64,000 nt of DNA from Acidihalobacter aeolianus (GTDB taxonomy: Bacteria > Pseudomonadota > Gammaproteobacteria > DSM-5130 > Acidihalobacteraceae), in NCBI RefSeq assembly GCF_001753165.1, contig NZ_CP017448.1, positions 2,855,183 through 2,919,182 on the forward strand, given 5' to 3'. The translations under genes were made by a program, and so were the position numbers. The number at the start of each line of letters is the position of its first letter. Position 1 is the stretch's first letter. The notes beneath the pieces were generated by a model. That model had not been told where the DNA came from. It worked only from the letters and a program-made list of their open reading frames with translations, and made no database searches. Of this stretch, positions 58,101 to 64,000 are shown one piece after another.

Positions 58101-58116
58101 CGTAGAACTCCGTATC

Positions 58117-58899
58117 TTAATGGCCGCTGAACATCAGCGCGGTCAGGATGAAGTCCAGGCCCAGGACGGCCAGCGAGGTATTCACGACGGTGCGCGTGGT
58201 CGCGCGGCTCACGCCTGCCGAAGTGGGCACGGCATCGTAACCTTCAAACACCGCGATCCAGCTGGCGACGACCCCGAAGACCAGGGTCTTGATCACGCCG
58301 TTGAGAATATCATGCGCGAAACTGACGTTGGCCTGCATCTGCGACCAGAACGCACCGTCGTTCACGCCCAGCAGGGTTACGCCGACCAGGTAGCCGCCGA
58401 ACACGCCGATCGCGCTGAACAGCGCGGCCAGCAGCGGCATGGCGATCACTCCGGCCAGGAAGCGAGGCGCAATCACCCGCCGGAACGGGTCGACAGCCAT
58501 CATTTCCATGGCGGACAGCTGCTCGGTGGCCTTCATCAGGCCGATTTCGGCAGTCAACGCCGAGCCCGCGCGACCGGCGAACAGCAGGGCCGTGACCACC
58601 GGCCCAAGTTCGCGCACCAGCGACAGGGCGACGACGACACCGAGAGACTCGGTCGCGTTGAACTTCACCAGCGTCGTGTAGCCCTGCAGACCGAGCACCA
58701 TGCCGACGAACAGCCCGGAGACGGTGATGATCAGAAAGGACAGCACGCCGACCGAATAGACCTCGCGTACGATCAGGCCCGGACGGGCAAGCGGCGTCGG
58801 CAACGCCGACAGCACGCGCAGGAAAAACAGCGCCGAGCGCCCCAGGCGTTCCAGGATGCCCAGAGCCCACTGGCCCAGGGAACGAATGGCATTCAGCAC
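58117..58899 (-). CDS. mlaE: ABC transporter permease MlaE
   Basis: Multipass inner-membrane permease of the Mla phospholipid transporter. 260 residues with the family motifs [24 protein letters not shown] and VFGGYLVG. Lies 1 bp after mlaF. Confidence 0.97.
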   Translation of the reverse strand: MLNAIRSLGQWALGILERLGRSALFFLRVLSALPTPLARPGLIVREVYSVGVLSFLIITVSGLFVGMVLGLQGYTTLVKFNATESLGVVVALSLVRELGPVVTALLFAGRAGSALTAEIGLMKATEQLSAMEMMAVDPFRRVIAPRFLAGVIAMPLLAALFSAIGVFGGYLVGVTLLGVNDGAFWSQMQANVSFAHDILNGVIKTLVFGVVASWIAVFEGYDAVPTSAGVSRATTRTVVNTSLAVLGLDFILTALMFSGH

Positions 58900-58900
58900 G

Positions 58901-59713
58901 TCAGACTTTCCCCAGCAGGTCGTCGGCGTAGTCCGGCGCCGGATAATGGAACGGCACGGGGCCGTCCGGCAGCCCCTGGAGGAACTGCGCGGCCCATGCC
59001 GATTGCGTGTCTCTCAGCGCCTCCGGCGCTCCCGACTCGACCACCTTGCCGTCGGCGATCAGATAGATGAGATCGGCGATGCCCGAGGTTTCGGGTACGT
59101 CGTGGGAAACGACGATGCTGGTCAGCCCCAGCCCGTCGTTGATGCGCTTGATCAGGGTCACGATGGTTCCCAACGTGATCGGATCGAGGCCGGTGAACGG
59201 CTCGTCGTACATGATCATCATCGGGTCCAGCACGATCGCCCGTGCCAGCGCCACGCGCCGCGCCATGCCGCCGGACAGCTCGCTCGGCATCAGCGCATGC
59301 GCCCCGCGCAGCCCCACCGCCTGCAGCTTCATCAGCACCAGCGGGCGAATGATCTCCTCGGGCAAACGGGTGTTCTCGCGCAACGGGAAGGCGACATTTT
59401 CGAAGGCGTTCAAATCGGTGAGCAGCGCACCGCTCTGGAACAGCATGCCCATGCGCTGGCGCAGACGGTAAAGCTCGCTGCGGCCGAGACGATGCACATC
59501 CTGCCCGTCGACCAGCACCCGCCCGGACGCAGGCGTCAGCTGGCCGCCGATGAGCTTGAGCAGGGTGGTCTTGCCGGTGCCGCTAGGCCCCATGATCGCG
59601 GTTACCCGACCGCGCGGCACCACGATGTTCAGGCCATCGAAGATGGTCCGCCCGCCGCGTCGAAAGACGAGGTCCTGCACCTCGATCAGCGGCTTAGCAT
59701 TCTGGTCCTGCAT
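58901..59713 (-). CDS. mlaF: ABC transporter ATPase MlaF
   Basis: ATP-binding subunit energising MlaFEDB. 270 residues from ATG 59713 (GAGG upstream): Walker [11 protein letters not shown] loop MLFQSGALL, signature [13 protein letters not shown], Walker [13 protein letters not shown], switch VSHDV. The open frame continues far upstream to 60655 but that part covers another gene. First gene of the mla operon. Confidence 0.97.
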   Translation of the reverse strand: MQDQNAKPLIEVQDLVFRRGGRTIFDGLNIVVPRGRVTAIMGPSGTGKTTLLKLIGGQLTPASGRVLVDGQDVHRLGRSELYRLRQRMGMLFQSGALLTDLNAFENVAFPLRENTRLPEEIIRPLVLMKLQAVGLRGAHALMPSELSGGMARRVALARAIVLDPMMIMYDEPFTGLDPITLGTIVTLIKRINDGLGLTSIVVSHDVPETSGIADLIYLIADGKVVESGAPEALRDTQSAWAAQFLQGLPDGPVPFHYPAPDYADDLLGKV

Positions 59714-59796
59714 GGCACCTCGAAACCGCATCCGTTGCGGGAAGCGAGCAGTCTCTGAGAGTCGGCCGGGGCTGTCAACCTCGATCCGGGCAGGCA

Positions 59797-60390
59797 TCAA
59801 CGGCCCAGCAGGTCGCAAAGCTGTCGGCATTCCTCGACGATCGCGGGCGCACCTTCGACGAACAGGTAACGCTGTGCCGGGCCGGGCGCAGCCACGAACG
59901 ATTCGATCAGCGCACGCCTGCGGCACACGTCGTCGCCAAGGCGTGGGGCGTAGAGGCCGATGGCCGCCGGGCGGTCCGCATGCTCGGGACGCCAGGGCGG
60001 CGTGACACCCGCCAGCGGGGGTTCCGCCGCATAGGCGGGGGCAAGTCCGTCCGCGTACAGACGACTCATCAGCGCCCGCGCCGGCTGCAACCCTACGTCC
60101 TCGAAGAATATCCCCGCAAGGCACTCTCCCAGGCTCACCAGGGCGTCCACGGTTGCCGCCTCGGTCAGTTTCGTCGGATCGCAGCCTAGCCAGTAAGCCA
60201 CCTTGCCGCCGGTTTCGTCGGCCCACAACGGCAACTCGCCAGGGGTCCAGGCCGAGGCCGGCAGGCCGACGCAGGCATATTCGTTGGCGTAGTAGGCCTG
60301 CCGCCAGTCGACCGGCAGGTCCGGTGGGTAATAGGTCTCCAGCCAGTCGGCCCGCAGCCAGTCCCATACGCCTATCTCCACCTGCACCAT
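59797..60390 (-). CDS. DUF72-like protein of unknown function
   Basis: 197 residues. The N-terminal WDWLRADWLETYYPPDLP ... WRQAYYANEYACV segment resembles the start of DUF72 proteins (TIM-barrel fold), but the protein is shorter than typical DUF72 members (about 240-280) and later motifs are not evident, so it may be a divergent or reduced member. The start at 60390 is supported by GAGAGGA six bases upstream; an upstream ATG at 60414 is less likely. It lies upstream of mlaF in the same direction. Confidence 0.6.
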   Translation of the reverse strand: MVQVEIGVWDWLRADWLETYYPPDLPVDWRQAYYANEYACVGLPASAWTPGELPLWADETGGKVAYWLGCDPTKLTEAATVDALVSLGECLAGIFFEDVGLQPARALMSRLYADGLAPAYAAEPPLAGVTPPWRPEHADRPAAIGLYAPRLGDDVCRRRALIESFVAAPGPAQRYLFVEGAPAIVEECRQLCDLLGR

Positions 60391-60493
60391 GTGCGTCCTC
60401 TCCAGGCCAGTCATTCGGCTGGCGACATTCTAGCGCCTGGGCCCGGGCAGCGCGGAACGCCATGCATACCGAGTTGGGGCTAGAATGCCGCCC

Positions 60494-61573
60494 ATGCATT
60501 TCGACCTGTTCAACGAACTCTCCGTACCGACGGCCGGCGGCCGTGACGAACGACAGGTTTTCGAGGACACGCTGACGCAGTGGGCCCTGGCGGAGACGCT
60601 GGGTTTCACCACCGGCTGGCTGGTGGAACACCACTTCATGCCGGAATACTCGCACAGCACGTCTCCGGATCTGTTCCTAGCCGCCGCCTCGCAGCGCACC
60701 CAGCGCCTGCGCCTGGGGCATGCCATCGTCCCACTGCCCTACCACCACCCTATCCGCGTGGCCGAGCGTCTGGCCACCCTCGACGTGCTCTCCGGCGGAC
60801 GCGTGGAATTCGGCTTCGGGCGCGGTTTCTCGCCGCAGGAGTACCAGGCCTTCAGCCGGGACATGCGCGACAGCCGCAGTTACACCGAGGAATCCCTACA
60901 GGTCATCCGCCAGGCCTTCGCGCACGGACGCGTGAACTTCGCCGGCACGCATTTCCGCTTCGACGATCTCCCCGTGCTGCCGCGGCCGCTGCAGCGGCCG
61001 CATCCGCCGATCTGGACCGCGGCGGTCAGCCCCGACAGCTTCGAGCTGGCCGCCCGGATCGGCGTCGGCGTACTGGTCGGCCCGTTCAAGCCCTGGTTCA
61101 TGGTGCGCGAGGACATCCGCCGCTACCGCGAGGCTTGGGAGCGAGAGCAGCGAGGTGGCGGCGACACCAATCAGCCCAGGCCGCGTGTGGCGATGACCAT
61201 CGGCATTCATTGCCACGAAGACCCTCGGCAGGCGCGGGCCCAGGCCCGCGACGGCCTCGTCTGGTTCTACCGCCAGCTGCTCGGCCAGACCCGCGGCGTG
61301 CTCGAACGCCTGTACGAAAGCTACGAGTACTACCGCCGCTTCGGGCCCTTCCGCGGGCTGATGGACAAGACCCTCACGCTCGGCGCGCTGGAAACCCTGG
61401 GCATGGCCATCGTCGGCGACCCAGCGCACTGCATCGAACGACTGCGCGCGCTCAAGGAGGCCGGCGTCGATCATGTCCTGCTCGCATTCGGCGCCGGCGT
61501 GCTGCCGCAGACGGAGACGCTGGCCGCGATGCGCCTGTTCGCAGAGCGGGTCATGCCGGCGCTCGACGACTGA
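60494..61573 (+). CDS. Luciferase-like flavin-dependent monooxygenase
   Basis: 359 residues from ATG 60494 (ATG 60485 is also possible) of the bacterial luciferase-like (LLM) TIM-barrel family: WLVEHHFMPEYSH, LRLGHAIVPLPYHHPIRVAERLATLDVLSGGRVEFGFGRG, and WTAAVSPDSFELAARIGVGV. Uses reduced flavin; substrate unknown. Overlaps the following epimerase by 1-3 bases (TGATG), so both are likely co-translated. Confidence 0.9.
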   Translation: MHFDLFNELSVPTAGGRDERQVFEDTLTQWALAETLGFTTGWLVEHHFMPEYSHSTSPDLFLAAASQRTQRLRLGHAIVPLPYHHPIRVAERLATLDVLSGGRVEFGFGRGFSPQEYQAFSRDMRDSRSYTEESLQVIRQAFAHGRVNFAGTHFRFDDLPVLPRPLQRPHPPIWTAAVSPDSFELAARIGVGVLVGPFKPWFMVREDIRRYREAWEREQRGGGDTNQPRPRVAMTIGIHCHEDPRQARAQARDGLVWFYRQLLGQTRGVLERLYESYEYYRRFGPFRGLMDKTLTLGALETLGMAIVGDPAHCIERLRALKEAGVDHVLLAFGAGVLPQTETLAAMRLFAERVMPALDD

Positions 61574-62517
61574 TGCGCATCGCGGTAACCGGCAGCGCTG
61601 GCCGGCTGGGCCGCGTCCTGGTGCCGCACCTGCTTGACGCGGGCATCGCCGAGGAGATCGTCGGCCTCGACCTGCGTCCCGCCGAGGAAACCGATCCGCG
61701 CTACCGACACCGCCGGGTCGACGTCCGCGATCCGGCCGCGAGTGAACTGCTCGAAGGTGTGGACGCCCTGGTACACCTCGCCTTCGTGCTGATGGGCGGG
61801 GGGCTTGGCCGGCGCCGACACCAGCGCACGACCCTGCACTCGATCAACGTCGAGGGAAGCCGACACGTCTTCGAGGCCGCGGTCGCAGCCGGCGTCGGTC
61901 ATGCCGTATTCGTCTCCAGCGCGGCCGTCTACGGCGCCTGGCCGGACAACCCGCCGCAACTGGACGAAGCGGCCCCGCTGCGCGCCATGCCGGGATTCGC
62001 CTACGCCGAGGACAAGATCGAGGTCGAACGCTGGCTGGAAGGCTTCGCCGCCAGCCACCCCGCCATGGGCGTCGCCCGGTTGCGGCCGCATGCCATCGTC
62101 GGGGCGCATGCACACCCTCTGCTCAATCGAGTCCTGCGCCAGCCCATCTACCCACGCGTCACCCCGCCGCCGCCCACCCAGTGCATCTGGGAGAACGACG
62201 TGGCGCGCGCCATCGGCCTCGCGCTGACCCAGCGTGCACGCGGGGCGTTCAATCTCGCGGCCGACCCGCCGATGAGCCTGTATGAGATGCTCGGGCTGGT
62301 GCGCCGACGGCGGATCGCCGTCCCGCCCGCGATCCTTGCCGGCCTGCATCGGATTGCCTGGCAGATCACCCCTGCCGCCGGCGAACCGGGCTGGGTCGGC
62401 GGACTGCGTCACCCCCTGGTGCTCGACACACGCAAGGCAGCCGCAGAACTGGACTTCGTCCCCGAGCTCGACACCGCCGCCTGCGTGCGCCGCGCCGCGA
62501 GAGGTTGGCACGACTGA
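61573..62517 (+). CDS. NAD-dependent epimerase/dehydratase family protein (extended SDR)
   Basis: 314-residue extended short-chain dehydrogenase. Rossmann motif TGSAGRLG at residues 6-13, VSSAAVYG, and a catalytic YxxxK as YAEDK. Substrate unknown. Translationally coupled to the LLM protein upstream, which suggests both act on the same small molecule, by inference only. Confidence 0.88.
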   Translation: MRIAVTGSAGRLGRVLVPHLLDAGIAEEIVGLDLRPAEETDPRYRHRRVDVRDPAASELLEGVDALVHLAFVLMGGGLGRRRHQRTTLHSINVEGSRHVFEAAVAAGVGHAVFVSSAAVYGAWPDNPPQLDEAAPLRAMPGFAYAEDKIEVERWLEGFAASHPAMGVARLRPHAIVGAHAHPLLNRVLRQPIYPRVTPPPPTQCIWENDVARAIGLALTQRARGAFNLAADPPMSLYEMLGLVRRRRIAVPPAILAGLHRIAWQITPAAGEPGWVGGLRHPLVLDTRKAAAELDFVPELDTAACVRRAARGWHD

Positions 62518-62557
62518 GCCCATGCCTGGCATGCAGGGCTTTTCGCCACCCCCTATG

Positions 62558-62563
62558 TATAAT
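62558..62563 (+). promoter_or_regulatory. Consensus -10 (TATAAT) upstream of the antiporter gene
   Basis: A perfect TATAAT, preceded directly by TG, lies 47 bp before the predicted GTG start of the antiporter. No good -35 is visible. It would serve the antiporter-kdsD unit. Confidence 0.45.
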
Positions 62564-62609
62564 TCCTCGTTCCGCCCGCCCAACGGGCCCTTCAGGAACG
62601 CCGTCCGAC

Positions 62610-63569
62610 GTGCTGCTCGCCGCCCTTGCCATTCTCGCCGGCTTCGCACTGCTCATCTGGAGCGCGGACCGTTTCGTCTACGGCGCAGCGGCGCTCGCCC
62701 GCAATCTCGGGGTACCGCCACTGGTGATCGGCCTGACCATCGTCGGCATGGGCACCTCGGCGCCGGAACTGCTGGTCTCCGCACTGGCTGCGTGGGACGG
62801 CAATCCCGGCCTAGGTATCGGCAACGCCATCGGATCGAACATCACCAACATCGGCCTGGTCCTCGGCGCCACCGCATTGGTCGCCCCGCTGACCGTGCAC
62901 TCCAAGCTGCTCAAACGGGAGCTGCCGCTGCTGCTCGTGGCGATGCTGTTCGGCTACTGGCTGCTCAGCGACGGCAGGCTCGCCCGCGCGGAAGGCGCCG
63001 CGCTGCTGCTGGGGCTGGCCCTGCTGGTCGCCTGGATGGTGTGGTCCGCCCGGCGCGCACGGACCGACGATGCGCTCGCCGAGGAACTCCTCGACGAGCA
63101 GCCCACACCGACCTCGACCGCCGCCGCCCTGGGTTGGTTCGCACTCGGCCTGCTGGTCCTGCTTGGCGGCGCCAGGATGCTGGTCTGGGGCGCCGTACAC
63201 ATCGCCCACACGCTCGGCATCAGCGACCTCGTCATCGGGCTGACCGTGGTCGCCATCGGCACCAGCCTGCCGGAACTCGCTACCAGCATCGTCAGCGCTC
63301 GGCGCGGCGAGCCCGATATTGCCCTCGGCAACGTCATCGGCTCGAACCTATTCAACGTACTCGGCGTGCTCGGCCTGCCGGGATTGATCGCCCCCGGCCC
63401 CGTGCCACACGCGGTGCTCACGCGCGACTATCCGCTGATGCTCGCGCTCACGCTCCTGCTCTTCGTATTCGCCTACGGCCGTCAGCCCCGGCGCATCAAC
63501 CGCGCCGAGGGCGGCGTACTGCTCGGCGTATTCATCGGCTACGAATGCTGGCTTTACTGGACTGCCTGA
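62610..63569 (+). CDS. yrbG: CaCA-family calcium/sodium antiporter, YrbG type
   Basis: 319-residue inner-membrane exchanger with two inverted five-helix halves. Each half carries the alpha-repeat: GMGTSAPELLVSALAA with GNAIGSNITNIGLVLG, and AIGTSLPELATSIVSA with GNVIGSNLFNVLGVLG, holding the acidic ion-binding residues. GTG at 62610 with AGGA 12 bases upstream gives the usual length; the open frame upstream is non-conserved. Located before kdsD as in E. coli. Confidence 0.93.
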   Translation: MLLAALAILAGFALLIWSADRFVYGAAALARNLGVPPLVIGLTIVGMGTSAPELLVSALAAWDGNPGLGIGNAIGSNITNIGLVLGATALVAPLTVHSKLLKRELPLLLVAMLFGYWLLSDGRLARAEGAALLLGLALLVAWMVWSARRARTDDALAEELLDEQPTPTSTAAALGWFALGLLVLLGGARMLVWGAVHIAHTLGISDLVIGLTVVAIGTSLPELATSIVSARRGEPDIALGNVIGSNLFNVLGVLGLPGLIAPGPVPHAVLTRDYPLMLALTLLLFVFAYGRQPRRINRAEGGVLLGVFIGYECWLYWTA

Positions 63570-63573
63570 CCCC

Positions 63574-64000
63574 ATGCCCCTAGACGACCAACAGCTCATC
63601 ACCCTTGGCCTGGCGGTGATCCGCACCGAAAGCGAAGCGGTCGCCGCACTGGCGGAACGCATTGACGCCACCTTTGCGCGCGCCTGCCATCACCTGCACG
63701 CCTGTAGCGGGCGCATCGTCGTGCTCGGCATGGGCAAATCCGGACATATCGGCAGCAAGATCGCCGCAACCCTGGCCAGCACCGGCACCCCGGCCTTTTT
63801 CGTCCATCCCGGTGAGGCCAGCCACGGCGATCTCGGCATGATCACGGCCCAGGACGTAGTGCTGGCGCTGTCGAATTCGGGCGAGACCGACGAAATCCTG
63901 ACCATTCTCCCGCTTATCCGCCGCCTGGGCGTCCCCTTGATCGCACTTACCGGCAATCCGGGCTCCAGCCTCGCCAGGGAAGCCACCGTGCACATCGACG
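63574..64000 (+). CDS. kdsD: D-arabinose 5-phosphate isomerase KdsD (5' part, cut by window end)
   Basis: Makes arabinose 5-phosphate for Kdo in lipopolysaccharide. 142 residues are visible: an N-terminal helical stretch, then the SIS domain with VLGMGKSGHIGSKIAATLASTG, HPGEASHGDLGM, SNSGETDE and ALTGNPGS. The C-terminal CBS domains lie beyond the window. ATG 63574 is 2 bp after the antiporter stop. Confidence 0.97.
   Translation, partial: MPLDDQQLITLGLAVIRTESEAVAALAERIDATFARACHHLHACSGRIVVLGMGKSGHIGSKIAATLASTGTPAFFVHPGEASHGDLGMITAQDVVLALSNSGETDEILTILPLIRRLGVPLIALTGNPGSSLAREATVHID

Noticed and set aside
57988-59070. 360-residue plus-strand open frame
   Set aside because: Antisense to mlaD, mlaE and mlaF; His/Gln/Arg-rich low-complexity product.
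59714-60655. N-terminal extension of the mlaF frame by about 314 residues
   Set aside because: It covers the DUF72-like gene and part of the LLM gene in other frames; MlaF homology begins at the ATG at 59713, which has a ribosome-binding site.

Overview
This is a 64 kb stretch of a high-GC Gammaproteobacterial chromosome. It carries a complete meso-DAP-type dcw (division and cell wall) cluster, lpxC, the Mla lipid-transport operon, lpoA, sspAB and zapD, all in the neighbourhoods usual for gammaproteobacteria. The combination of a pil/coaE/zapD locus, a Nudix-ThiE fusion, a short-form HisG and a cellulose cluster suggests a Chromatiales/Ectothiorhodospiraceae-like organism (something like Acidihalobacter). 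That placement is inference only. No tRNA, CRISPR array or recognisable IS element was seen.

Layout. 1-2.4 kb: end of pilC, then pilD and coaE on the plus strand. 2.4-12.5 kb: a minus-strand cellulose operon, bcsQ - fused bcsAB - bcsZ - bcsC. 12.5-16.6 kb: a divergent, very large plus-strand regulator with a SARP/BTAD DNA-binding end, a catalytically degenerate nucleotide-cyclase domain, a STAND-type ATPase and a TPR tail. Together these two blocks interrupt the usual coaE-zapD neighbourhood. 16.6-24.3 kb: zapD, an exported FixH/YtkA-like protein, the Nudix-ThiE fusion, argJ, secA, an M23 peptidase and a DciA-like gene. 24.3-43.1 kb: lpxC and the dcw cluster (ftsZ, ftsA, ftsQ, ddl, murB, murC, murG, ftsW, murD, mraY, murF, murE, ftsI, ftsL, rsmH, mraZ), almost all with 4-base overlaps. 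It is driven from a near-consensus promoter with three MraZ boxes. 43.3-43.6 kb: RNase P RNA.

43.6-49.9 kb: rsmI diverges from lpoA-yraN-diaA and an FAD-linked oxidase gene; sspB-sspA converges on them. 50.0-51.3 kb: a scar where petABC would be expected. It holds a wrecked cytochrome c1 gene and a mazEF-type module whose toxin has one in-frame stop. 51.4-56.6 kb: a NIF3 protein, hisD, a DAHP synthase, hisG and murA. 56.7-59.7 kb: mlaB-C-D-E-F. 59.8-64 kb: a DUF72-like gene, a luciferase-like flavoprotein, an SDR epimerase, a YrbG-type Ca/Na antiporter and the start of kdsD.

Most of the window is housekeeping. The most unusual element is the cellulose operon paired with the SARP-pseudocyclase-STAND-TPR regulator. 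The space between them contains a heptamer direct repeat with a 4-bp spacer, 7 bp from a -10-like hexamer on the bcs side, which is the geometry known for SARP-activated promoters. This suggests an undescribed way of controlling cellulose synthesis.
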